From assembly GCA_030838045.1 (NCBI GenBank), contig JAUTXN010000197.1:1-47146 (forward strand): a stretch of DNA of 47,146 nt, read 5' to 3'. Under the pieces are notes generated by a model, which made no database searches, was not told the DNA's origin, and saw nothing but the letters and a program-made list of their open reading frames with translations. The stretch is from Acidimicrobiaceae bacterium (GTDB lineage: Bacteria > Actinomycetota > Acidimicrobiia > Acidimicrobiales > Palsa-688). Shown here piece by piece: positions 19,413 through 29,753 of this stretch (its first letter is position 1; each line of letters opens with the position of its first letter). Both the position numbers and the translations under genes were made by a program.

Positions 19413-20758
19413 GCGACGTGACCGATGCCCCGCCTTCGCGTTCGATCGGCCGGCTGACCTCGGAGGGGGCCCAGGAGCTGGCCCCCCGCTCGGCCACCCC
19501 GCCGCAAGTCCTCCAGGAGGAGTCGGGCGCCGTGCTGCGCCTGGCCGAGGGTCATGTGCTCGACATCGAAGACCTCGACTTCGAGGTGCGCGAAGACGAG
19601 ACCATGATCATCAACATGGGGCCCCAGCACCCATCGACGCACGGCGTCCTGCGGTTGATGCTGGAGCTCCAAGGCGAGAACATCCTGCGCAGCAAGCCCG
19701 TCATCGGCTACCTCCACACCGGCATGGAGAAGACCGCCGAGGAGCTGATGTACATCCAGGGCTCGACCAACGTCACCCGGATGGACTACCTCTCGCCCTT
19801 CTTCAACGAACTGGCCTATTCGCTGGCCGTCGAGCGACTGCTCGATGTCGAGATACCGCCGCGAGCCACGTGGATCCGGATGCTCATGTGCGAGCTCAAC
19901 CGGGTCACGTCGCACCTGGTCTCCATCGCCACGATGGGTGCCGAGCTTGGTGCCACGACGGTCATGATCGTCGGCTTCCGGGAGCGGGAACTGATCCTCG
20001 CCTTCTTCGAGAAGGTCACGGGACTGCGCATGAACCACAACTACATTCGCCCCGGGGGCGTGGCCGCCGACCTTCCCGACGGCTGGCGAGACGACGTGCG
20101 GGCCATCTGCGACACGATGGACAAGCGACTCGACGAGTACAACACCTTCGTGGCCCAGCAGCCGCTGTTTCACCAGCGGCTGTCCGGGGTGGGCGCCATC
20201 ACCGCCGAGCAGGCCATCGCCCTCGGCGCCAGCGGCCCCATCCTCCGCTCCACCGGGGTACCCGCCGACCTGCGCCGGGACCTGCCCTGCCTGGCGTACG
20301 ACTCGGTCGACTTCGACGTGATCGTCGGGAGCGCCGGCGACTGCTGGGACCGCTTCCTCATCCGGCTGAACGAGATCCGCGAGTCGATCCACATCGCCCG
20401 CCAGATCCTCGATCTGCTCCCGACGGGGGACTACCGGGTCCAGGACCGCAAGGTGACGCCTCCGCCGCGTTCACGGATCGACGAGTCGATGGAAGCGTTG
20501 ATCCACCACTTCAAGCTGTTCACCGAGGGCTTCCGGGTACCGGCCGGCGAAACCTATGTCCCCATCGAGTCTCCCCGGGGGGAGCTCGGCTGTTATCTGG
20601 TGTCCGAGGGCGCCAACAAGCCCTACCGCCTGCACATCCGGGGGCCCAGCTTCACGAATCTCCAGGCGCTGCCACCCATGCTGCGGGGCGGTTTGATCGC
20701 CGACGCCGTTCCCGTGATCGCCAGCATCGACCCGGTGATGGGCGACGTCGATCGCTGA
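19409..20758 (+). CDS. nuoD: NADH-quinone oxidoreductase subunit D
   Basis: A 449-residue 49-kDa-type subunit of complex I. Signatures include MGPQHPSTHGVLRL, IGYLHTGMEKTAEE, CELNRVTSHL, RPGGVAADLP and the C-terminal RGPSFTNLQALPPMLRG. NuoD helps form the quinone site at the NuoB/NuoD interface. An N-terminal extension of about 65 residues precedes the conserved start of the domain, longer than in many homologues. No other nuo genes are in this window, so it is an isolated copy; it could be the only copy or a paralogue beside a complete nuo operon. It overlaps the kinase gene by 4 bp. Confidence 0.95.
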   Translation: MSDVTDAPPSRSIGRLTSEGAQELAPRSATPPQVLQEESGAVLRLAEGHVLDIEDLDFEVREDETMIINMGPQHPSTHGVLRLMLELQGENILRSKPVIGYLHTGMEKTAEELMYIQGSTNVTRMDYLSPFFNELAYSLAVERLLDVEIPPRATWIRMLMCELNRVTSHLVSIATMGAELGATTVMIVGFRERELILAFFEKVTGLRMNHNYIRPGGVAADLPDGWRDDVRAICDTMDKRLDEYNTFVAQQPLFHQRLSGVGAITAEQAIALGASGPILRSTGVPADLRRDLPCLAYDSVDFDVIVGSAGDCWDRFLIRLNEIRESIHIARQILDLLPTGDYRVQDRKVTPPPRSRIDESMEALIHHFKLFTEGFRVPAGETYVPIESPRGELGCYLVSEGANKPYRLHIRGPSFTNLQALPPMLRGGLIADAVPVIASIDPVMGDVDR

Positions 20759-20801
20759 ACGCGGGGCTTTTCGATAAGGGCCTGCGTATCATCAAAACGC
20801 C

Positions 20802-21839
20802 GTGACAGCACCCGAGGCCGGTGAGGCCGCCGACATCTCGCTTCCAGCCGATTTGTCCATCGGACGCGTGGTGCGAGGAGCCGTTCGGGACCGGCTGGAC
20901 GAGTGGGGAGTGCCCGACGACGCGTCGTACCGGGCCATGATCGTGGCGACCGAGCTGGCATCCAACGCCCTCCTCCACGCCGCCCCGCCCTACCTGTTGC
21001 GGCTCTCCACCGATGGGCGCGGCGTCCACATCTCGATCCACGATTCGCTCGTGCTCACCCCGAGCGTCCGGCAGTACGACGCCCTGGCACTGACCGGGCG
21101 AGGATTGCAGCTGGTGGCCGATTGCAGCCGCAGCTGGGGAGTTCGGAGCCGGGAGGACGGCAAGGAGGTGTGGGCCGATGTGTCCTTCGAGGACGACGAC
21201 GAGCCGCCGAGCATGATGGAGACGTCGGGATTCGACTCGGGCGAGTCGACGGACTCGGACGAGCCGGTGGGCACCACGGCCACGACCGGCGCACCCGGCG
21301 CACCCGGCCCACCCGGCGGACCCGGCGCGACCGGCACGACCGGCGCAGGCCTCTTCGGTCCCGGAAGCGACTCCCGGGTGCGTTTCCTCGGGGTGCCGAT
21401 CGACGCCTACCTCGCCCTCCAGGAGTGGAACGACGCCGTCGTTCGAGAATGCGAGCTGATCGCGGCCCTCGAGCCGCCACCGGAGGACATGCCGCCCCGG
21501 CTGCTGGAACTGGCCATTCGCCTCTCGGGACGTTTCGCGACCGAACGAGAGGGTTACCGCGACGTCGTCGCCGAGGCGCGGACAGAAGGGATCACCCATG
21601 TCGAGCTCGACGGGAGCTGGCCCGAGCCCAGCGCCGCGTCGGTGCAGGCCGCGGGTGCCTTCTTGGCCATGATGGAGGAACTCGACGGCTACTGCCGCAG
21701 CGGCATCCTCTTGACCGAACCCCCGGATCGGGTCGTGGTCGAGCTCCGTCGATGGTTCGTGACCGAGATGCGGGCCCAGATACTGCTCGGCGAGGCGCCG
21801 ATTCCATTCGACGAAACAGACGGACCGGAACGGGTGTAA
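20802..21839 (+). CDS. HATPase (anti-sigma/serine-kinase-like) protein with collagen-like linker and unknown C-terminal domain
   Basis: A 345-residue protein from GTG 20802. The N-terminal 130 residues form an RsbW-like HATPase with N-box ATELASNALLHA and the G2-type GRGLQLVAD. A Gly/Pro/Thr linker at about residues 160-185 contains collagen-like triplets (GAPGAPGPPGGPGATG). The C-terminal 160 residues (VRFLGVPIDAYLALQEWNDA onward) are helical, with no family I recognise. Such kinases often act on anti-sigma antagonists in partner-switching systems, but no sigma factor or STAS gene lies nearby. The next gene starts 4 bp downstream. Confidence 0.82.
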   Translation: MTAPEAGEAADISLPADLSIGRVVRGAVRDRLDEWGVPDDASYRAMIVATELASNALLHAAPPYLLRLSTDGRGVHISIHDSLVLTPSVRQYDALALTGRGLQLVADCSRSWGVRSREDGKEVWADVSFEDDDEPPSMMETSGFDSGESTDSDEPVGTTATTGAPGAPGPPGGPGATGTTGAGLFGPGSDSRVRFLGVPIDAYLALQEWNDAVVRECELIAALEPPPEDMPPRLLELAIRLSGRFATEREGYRDVVAEARTEGITHVELDGSWPEPSAASVQAAGAFLAMMEELDGYCRSGILLTEPPDRVVVELRRWFVTEMRAQILLGEAPIPFDETDGPERV

Positions 21840-21843
21840 TTTC

Positions 21844-22632
21844 ATGTCTATGCAAGGGGCGGGCATCAGGTGGGCGGGCATCGTTCTGGCGGTCACCCTG
21901 GCGGGAGGCTGCGCCCATGCAGTTGCCGTCTCCGGGGGCTCGGCGGCGATGACGACGCTGCCCCCGCCCACCACATCCACCAGCACCAGCACCACCGTTC
22001 CCGCCTGCCCGCAGGCCACGGCCGACGCCGCCGCCTCCGCGACGCAGTTGGCCACGCCCACGGCACCCAACCTGGCGTACTCGGCCACGCCCGGCGGCCC
22101 GGCGGTGGGACACGTCAAGGAGTCGTGGGGCGGGCCGTCGACCCGACCGGTGCTGGCCCAGCAGAACGGCTGGGTTCAACTCCGGCTGTCCAGCCGTCCC
22201 AACGGCTCGTCTGGGTGGATACCGGCGCAAAGTCTCACACTCAGCACGACCGACTACCGCATTGTCATCTCGATCTGCCAGCGCAGCCTGACGCTGTTCC
22301 AAGGCGCCAACACGCTGTATTCGGCGCCGGTCGGAGTGGGCCGGCCGCAGTGGCCGACGCCGACTGGTCCTTCGTTCGTGGACGCCATCGTCGCCACGCC
22401 CACGCGCCTGCAGTACATCTACGGCCCGACCGTGCTGATCCTCGGGACGCACTCGAACGTGTTCACCGAGTTCGACGGGGGCGACGGCACGGTGGGCATC
22501 CACGGATACCCGTCCGATCCGGGATCCACCAAGGGTGTGGCGTCGTCCCACGGCTGCGTCCGGGTCAGCCCGGCGACGATCAACGCCATCAAAGGGGTTC
22601 CCGTCGGCACCCCCGTCGACGTCATCGCCTAG
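21844..22632 (+). CDS. L,D-transpeptidase (YkuD) lipoprotein
   Basis: A 262-residue exported protein. The signal peptide ends in a lipobox-like LAGGC, so Cys22-23 is probably lipidated. A Thr/Ser/Pro-rich stretch and an SH3-like segment (about 75-125) follow. The catalytic YkuD domain ends with the signature HGYPSDPG ... SHGCVRV containing the nucleophilic cysteine. It would form 3-3 cross-links in peptidoglycan or attach proteins to it. It follows the HATPase gene by 4 bp. The hybrid kinase gene converges on it. Confidence 0.93.
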   Translation: MSMQGAGIRWAGIVLAVTLAGGCAHAVAVSGGSAAMTTLPPPTTSTSTSTTVPACPQATADAAASATQLATPTAPNLAYSATPGGPAVGHVKESWGGPSTRPVLAQQNGWVQLRLSSRPNGSSGWIPAQSLTLSTTDYRIVISICQRSLTLFQGANTLYSAPVGVGRPQWPTPTGPSFVDAIVATPTRLQYIYGPTVLILGTHSNVFTEFDGGDGTVGIHGYPSDPGSTKGVASSHGCVRVSPATINAIKGVPVGTPVDVIA

Positions 22633-22663
22633 TCCTCCCGGGCTCAGGGCCTCGGGGAGCGGA

Positions 22664-25246
<2,583 letters not shown>

Positions 25247-25285
25247 AGCCCTCCTAACAACGACGGCCGCCGTTCCGCGCGGGGA

Positions 25286-27037
25286 TCAGTTCCACGCCGA
25301 CCCGTTCCAGGCGCTGCCATTCCAAGCCGACCCGTTCCAGGCCGACCCGTTCCAGGCGCTGCCATTCCAAGCCGACCCGTTCCAAGCGGAACCGTTCCAA
25401 GCGGAACCGTTCCAAGCGGAACCGTTCCAGGCCGACCCGTTCCACGCCGACCCGTTCCACGCCGACCCGTTCCACGCCGACCCGTTCCAAGCGGAACCGT
25501 TCCAGGCCGACCCGTTCCAAGCGGAACCGTTCCAAGCGGAACCGTTCCAAGCCGACCCGTTCCAAGCCGAACCGTTCCAGGCGCTGCCATTCCACGCCGA
25601 GCCGTTCCAGCTGGTCGCCAGCGAAACCGGAAGCCCGAGCAGCGCGGCCGCCTGCGGCAGGAGGGGCGTGGTCTGGTGGATGCTGACCCCCTGCGCCTGG
25701 GTCGCCCAGTAGGCGTTCAGCGATCCGTGGCCGTCCACGAACGGGTTGCCGACCGGACCATCGGTCGAGCCACCGAGCAGCTTGGCCTTGAGCGCATCGG
25801 GCTGGCGGACGACGGTTCCGTCCTGGGAGGCCAAGGCGGCGGCGCCGCTCGTAACGGCGGCACTGAACGAGGTGCCGGAACCGACGAAGTTGGCGGCGCC
25901 GATGCGGGCCGTCGGGTACGTCCGGTCGAGCGTGGAGCCGGGTACCCGGAGACTGACAACCGAGCGTCCGGAAGCCACCAGGTCAGGCTTGAACCAGCCA
26001 TCGGGAGTCGTGGGGCCGACGCTGCTGAAGTCGCCCATGGTGTCGTCGGCGACGTTGGCCGTGCCGTGGTCGTCGAGCGCTCCCACCGTGATGACGAGAG
26101 GGTCGTCGCCGGGGCTGAGGACAGTTCCATTGAACGGCCCGGCATTGCCCGCCGAGGCGACCACCGCCACACCGCTGTGCCACGCCGCTTCGACCGCCAT
26201 GTCGAGAGGGTTGAGGACGGTCGACGCGAACGGCGCCGCGCCGAGGGACATGTTCAGTACCGCGATGCGGTCGCTGGACTGGTGCTCGACGACCCAACCC
26301 ACTCCGAGGATCACCGTCGCCAGGTCCGTCTTCCCCGACGAGCCGGCAACCTTCACCGAGATCAGGTCGGCGCCGGGCGCCTCACCCGCGTACTGGCCGC
26401 CCGATGACGCTCCATTGCCCGCGATCAGCCCGGCGACGAATGTCCCGTGGCCGTAGCTGTCCCGGAACGGGTTGTTCTCGCCACTCAGGTCGACACCGTC
26501 GACCAGGCGGCCTGCGAAGTCGGGGAGGTTGGCGACGCCGGTGTCGAGCACCGCCACCCGGACACCCTGGCCGGTGTTGCCTGCGGCGGCCAGCTGGCTG
26601 GCGCCGGTGGCAGCGGGGAATACCGCGGCGGGCGGGCGCCCGGGGCCGCCAGGCGCGGCCTCAGCGACAGACACACCGACGTTGGGCGTGACCTGCACGC
26701 CCGGGACGGCACCCAAGGCGCCGAGGAACAACGAAGGGACGTCGGCGACAATTCCATTGATCAGCGGGAGGGCGTTGACGACCTGCCCGCCCAATCCGTT
26801 CACCAGCCCGGTCGCCCCCGCGATGCCGGGGCCGGTCACGATGACCCTGCTCGTGGGCAAACCCAGGAGACTGGCCGACGCTGTTGCGGGTGCCAGAGGT
26901 ACGAACACCATGGCCAGTGCCATGACGGTGGCCGCCGCGGCCGATCGACGGCGTCTGATCATCCGCCCCAACGCCGAGCGCAGCCCAGAAAGCGGTCGCG
27001 CTTGAGAAGCGTTGCCCGTCGACCCCTGAGCGCCCAA
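25286..27037 (-). CDS. Secreted S8 subtilisin-like protease with 21 C-terminal NGSAW repeats
   Basis: A 583-residue exported serine protease. A signal peptide lies at about residues 26-55 (RRRR followed by a hydrophobic run ending PATASA). The catalytic triad is visible: Asp in AVLDTGV, His in SYGHGTFVAGL, Ser in SGTSFSAAV; the oxyanion Asn is in SAGNAGP. The C-terminal 107 residues are 21 perfect copies of NGSAW ending in N. The start shown is a TTG at 27037 preceded by AGGTGG; ATG 26962, just before the arginine run, is an alternative. The hybrid kinase gene follows 39 bp downstream. The Trp-rich repeat tail may mediate cell-surface or carbohydrate attachment; this is inference. Confidence 0.93.
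   Translation of the reverse strand: MGAQGSTGNASQARPLSGLRSALGRMIRRRRSAAAATVMALAMVFVPLAPATASASLLGLPTSRVIVTGPGIAGATGLVNGLGGQVVNALPLINGIVADVPSLFLGALGAVPGVQVTPNVGVSVAEAAPGGPGRPPAAVFPAATGASQLAAAGNTGQGVRVAVLDTGVANLPDFAGRLVDGVDLSGENNPFRDSYGHGTFVAGLIAGNGASSGGQYAGEAPGADLISVKVAGSSGKTDLATVILGVGWVVEHQSSDRIAVLNMSLGAAPFASTVLNPLDMAVEAAWHSGVAVVASAGNAGPFNGTVLSPGDDPLVITVGALDDHGTANVADDTMGDFSSVGPTTPDGWFKPDLVASGRSVVSLRVPGSTLDRTYPTARIGAANFVGSGTSFSAAVTSGAAALASQDGTVVRQPDALKAKLLGGSTDGPVGNPFVDGHGSLNAYWATQAQGVSIHQTTPLLPQAAALLGLPVSLATSWNGSAWNGSAWNGSAWNGSAWNGSAWNGSAWNGSAWNGSAWNGSAWNGSAWNGSAWNGSAWNGSAWNGSAWNGSAWNGSAWNGSAWNGSAWNGSAWNGSAWNGSAWN
25292..25606. repeat. 21 tandem 15-bp units encoding NGSAW
   Basis: The units run head to tail without gaps. 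At DNA level there are seven synonymous versions; on the coding strand glycine is GGG, GGT or GGC, serine is TCG, TCC or AGC, alanine is GCT, GCC or GCG, and asparagine is AAC or AAT. The peptide is identical in every unit. Confidence 0.97.
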
Positions 27038-27125
27038 AGCCGCACCACCTGTCTAGAGACCCCGACAGGGACCCTTCGGCGCGGTAGGCGTCGATCTGTA
27101 GAGCGGCGCTTCCGATTTTCCGGAT

Positions 27126-27512
27126 TTAGTTCGCCGGTCGCATCCGCCGCAGTAGCTCACCTGGGCCCACGACCGACGCCCCCAGTTCTTGCACCCGGCG
27201 GACCAGGTCTCGGTCCGACGTGACGACGGTGAGCGAAGCGGGGTCGGTGTCGGCCCCCACCGCCTCGACGATGCGGTCGTCCGCCGCGTCGGGGCCATGC
27301 CTGCGGGCGTACAACACCTCGACACCCCCGTGGCGGCCCGGCGGGAGATCGGGGACTTTTCCCCCTTCGAATGCCACCGCGATCTCATCGCCACTGTCGG
27401 CCGCCAGCTCCTGCAGGCGGGCCGTCAATCGCCGAGCCGCCCCCGCCCGGTCACGCCACCACCCGTCGGGCCGGCTACCGATCACGTTCATGCCGTCGAC
27501 CAGCCACCGCAC
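27126..27512 (-). CDS. YacP-like NYN-domain protein
   Basis: A 128-residue protein starting at GTG 27512, four bases after the grdA stop. The N-terminus has the NYN motif WLVDGMNVIGSRP, and acidic residues in DAADDRIVE and VVTSDRDLV match the metal-binding positions of YacP/PIN-like nucleases (Rae1 family in Bacillus, a ribosome-associated mRNA endonuclease). It is the last gene of the selenoprotein operon. A link to that operon's function is not established, but its position behind two UGA-recoding messages is notable. Confidence 0.82.
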   Translation of the reverse strand: MRWLVDGMNVIGSRPDGWWRDRAGAARRLTARLQELAADSGDEIAVAFEGGKVPDLPPGRHGGVEVLYARRHGPDAADDRIVEAVGADTDPASLTVVTSDRDLVRRVQELGASVVGPGELLRRMRPAN

Positions 27513-27516
27513 GGCG

Positions 27517-27978
27517 TCAGGTCTGGTGCATGGACCGCACGGCGGCCGACAGGGCGTCGGCGTCGAGCACATCGGCCATCAAGCCGATCTGCTCCTCCCA
27601 GACGTCGTCGGGCACGTCGGCCTTCACGTCGTCGTCCAGCACGTGGTACACGTCGAGGCCCAACTGGGCCCCCGCCAAGGCACCTGCGTAGGCCGGGTCA
27701 CCCAGGATCACCGTCTCGGCTGAGATCTCGGCGGCCTCCGGGTCGGGGGCACCGAGCAGCACGAGCAGCTCCTTGGGATCGTTGGCTTGGGCGAGCCGGA
27801 AGATTGCCTCCTGGCTCTGCAGGTCCATGGCTCCAGACGCAGTTCAGACGAAGCACTCGGTGGCTACGAAGGCCACCTTGGCCCCCGCAGCGGTGGCGCA
27901 GGCCGCAATGGCCAGCCCCGAGATGCCGTCGCGCTCACCAAGGGCGATTACCAAACGGTCCTTGAGCACGGGTCTCAA
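27517..27978 (-). CDS. grdA: Selenoprotein A of glycine/sarcosine/betaine-reductase-like complex (in-frame UGA = Sec)
   Basis: The gene reads through an in-frame TGA at 27844-27846. The flanking translation is VATECFVU-TASGAMDLQ, matching the clostridial GrdA selenocysteine region (ECFVU-TAAGAMDLE), so the TGA is Sec45 in a CxxU redox motif. The N-terminus (LVIALGERDGISGLAIAAC) and C-terminus (GDPAYAGALAGAQLGLDVYHV) also follow GrdA, and the total of 153 residues fits the family. GrdA carries the carboxymethyl-selenoether intermediate from protein B to protein C and is re-reduced by thioredoxin. I place the start at TTG 27978, overlapping the trx stop (TTGA); GTG 27969 is an alternative. Automatic callers would report only the part after the TGA, from ATG 27828. 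Confidence 0.95.
27793..27817 (-). promoter_or_regulatory. Candidate bacterial SECIS hairpin of grdA
   Basis: In the mRNA, GAGCC pairs with GGCUC and GGAG pairs with UUCC, with one bulged A between the two helices. This gives nine base pairs (one G-U) and a six-base loop, GCAAUC, that begins with G. The loop starts 37 bases after the UGA (36 intervening bases), at the far end of the usual bacterial SECIS range. A nearer nine-pair hairpin with a loop GAGCCA also exists but starts only 10 bases after the UGA. Confidence 0.55.
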
Positions 27979-28328
27979 CTCACCCCCTTCGCCTGTTCGT
28001 CGACCCATTGGTTGAGCCGCAGCGGCGTCAGCGCCGGGTCGGCCAAGCGGGCAACCTCCTTGCCGTCACGGAACAGCAGGAAGGCGGGCATGCCCATGAT
28101 GCTGAGTTCCATGCAGAGTCGCCGGGCCTTGGGCGCTTCCAGCTTGATCACCTTGACCTGGCCTGCGAACTTCTCGGCCAGGGTCGCCACGTGGGGGTTC
28201 AGGGCCAGGCAGGGCCGGCAGTCCGGGCCCCACACGTCGACCAGCACCGTGCCCTCGGCCACGAGGTCCTTGAAGTTGTCCCGGGTCGCCTCGATGACGG
28301 CGGTGCCTTCGCTCGCTGTGTCGCTCAT
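27975..28328 (-). CDS. trxA: Thioredoxin-like protein with CRPC active site
   Basis: A 117-residue thioredoxin fold. The redox motif is WGPDCRPC (Cys-Arg-Pro-Cys), with the usual WCGPC order altered; the cis-proline is in MGMPAFLLF. Dedicated thioredoxins with non-standard active sites are encoded in clostridial grd operons and reduce GrdA after each turnover, which fits here: it overlaps grdA by 4 bp and follows grdC by 6 bp. No thioredoxin reductase gene is in the window, so electrons must come from an enzyme encoded elsewhere. Confidence 0.9.
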   Translation of the reverse strand: MSDTASEGTAVIEATRDNFKDLVAEGTVLVDVWGPDCRPCLALNPHVATLAEKFAGQVKVIKLEAPKARRLCMELSIMGMPAFLLFRDGKEVARLADPALTPLRLNQWVDEQAKGVS

Positions 28329-28334
28329 GAAGCT

Positions 28335-29753
28335 CTACTCACTAAGCCGACCGTTCCTTTCGAGCAGGACGCTCATACCGTCGGACAACTGGCACACCCG
28401 CCCCAGGAACAAGCTTCCCTTGGCGATGAGCATCACTCTATTCGCCCCCCCGGTCGTAAGCCGGTCCACCGCGTGGGGGAGGTAGCACAGCGACGACGCC
28501 AGGTGCCCCTGGGTCGGGCTGTAACCGGGCATCCCCCGCTCGGTCACGAACGCCGCGATCTGGTCCTTGGCGATGTCGCCCTTGCGGGCCGCCAGGGCGG
28601 CGATGGTCCGGTAGTTGCGCTCGGGGACGTTGCCCGACCCCTGCGGTTCGGTGACCTCGGGGTTGTGCAACTCGGTGGCGTAGTCGTCCACGTCGGTCAT
28701 GGCCAGGCCCAGGCGGGTGAGGGGCTCGACCGCCAGCGCCTCCATGACCTGGGGGTTGGAGCCGCCCGCCGCCACCTTGTGCCGGCCCACCCCGTCGAGG
28801 CGGATCCGGGGCGAGACGCCGTCGTCGGCCTGGACCAGGGCGGCCGCGCCGCCGAGCACGTCCTCCAGGATCGGCATCCCCGACTTGAGATGCCCCTGGA
28901 ACTTCATCCCCAGTTTCGCCATGCACCCCCCGCCCACGACCGCCACCCGCTGGAACACCCCCGCCGAGACCAGGCTGGCCGCGATGACAAGGGCGGGCAC
29001 CGGGGCGGCGCAGAAGTTCTTGATGTCCGCGCCCGACGCCTCGGTGAGGCCCGCCGCCTCGGCCACCGCCTTGGCCATGTTGCCCCCGCCCCGCTGGTAG
29101 CGGTCGCCGATCGCTTCCTCGCCGCACCCCAGCACGTAGTCGACCGACGTGGGGTCGATCCCGTTGTGTTCGAGAAGATGGAGCAGGGCCAGCGTCGCGG
29201 TGGCCTTGGCCGCCAGGTTGTCGATCAGCACATGCGCCGACAGCGCCTCGTCGCCCACCTGGCCGCACCGGAACGCGCCTCGGTGGGCGATGACCTCGAG
29301 GGCGCCCGCCTCCGAGGCCACGGCGTCGACGTCACCTTGGGCTCGCTCGACCTTTTCGAGGTCCAGGCGCTTGGCCAGCGGGTGGCGCGCCAGGGCCGCC
29401 GCCGCGTGCGCCGCTGCGTCGCTCGACAGGGTCAGCAGGTCGAAGTCGTCCATCGCCGCCAGCAGACCCAGGAACTCCTCCTCGGGCATGATCTCGCCCG
29501 TGCGGCTCCAGCGCGTCGCCTCCGGCAGGTCACCCCACGGCCGGGGCGGGAGGTCGCGGGGGTGCAGGGCGTTGATGTACGCCTGGTTGGCCGGGTAGGC
29601 CAGGGCCTGGGGAAAGGGGCGCAGCGCGGCTGCGAACGCCGCCGCCACTCCTGGGTCCTTGGGCAGCTCACGACGGGGCTTGGATCCGTGGCGGGCCAGC
29701 AACGGCACGTGCGCCAGCACCTGGCTGGCGGCCGAAATCACAACGTCAGGCAT
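28335..29753 (-). CDS. grdC: Component C beta subunit homologue of glycine-reductase-type complex (thiolase-like)
   Basis: A 472-residue FabH/thiolase-like protein with GrdC signatures: SGADIKNFCAAPVPAL with a candidate nucleophilic cysteine, KSGMPILEDVLGG, ELHNPEVTEPQGSGNVPE, MPGYSPTQGH and AKGSLFLGR. In clostridia the GrdC/GrdD complex takes the carboxymethyl group from selenoprotein A, giving an acetyl thioester and then acetyl phosphate. GrdD, the partner that releases acetyl phosphate, is not in this operon or window. The ATG at 29753 overlaps the grdB end by 8 bp. Confidence 0.92.
   Translation of the reverse strand: MPDVVISAASQVLAHVPLLARHGSKPRRELPKDPGVAAAFAAALRPFPQALAYPANQAYINALHPRDLPPRPWGDLPEATRWSRTGEIMPEEEFLGLLAAMDDFDLLTLSSDAAAHAAAALARHPLAKRLDLEKVERAQGDVDAVASEAGALEVIAHRGAFRCGQVGDEALSAHVLIDNLAAKATATLALLHLLEHNGIDPTSVDYVLGCGEEAIGDRYQRGGGNMAKAVAEAAGLTEASGADIKNFCAAPVPALVIAASLVSAGVFQRVAVVGGGCMAKLGMKFQGHLKSGMPILEDVLGGAAALVQADDGVSPRIRLDGVGRHKVAAGGSNPQVMEALAVEPLTRLGLAMTDVDDYATELHNPEVTEPQGSGNVPERNYRTIAALAARKGDIAKDQIAAFVTERGMPGYSPTQGHLASSLCYLPHAVDRLTTGGANRVMLIAKGSLFLGRVCQLSDGMSVLLERNGRLSE

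Noticed and set aside
27844-27846. TGA read as a true stop, with the downstream part as a separate 103-residue gene
   Set aside because: The frame upstream continues GrdA homology right through the TGA (ECFV before, TASGAMDL after), the position equals the known Sec site, and a hairpin follows.
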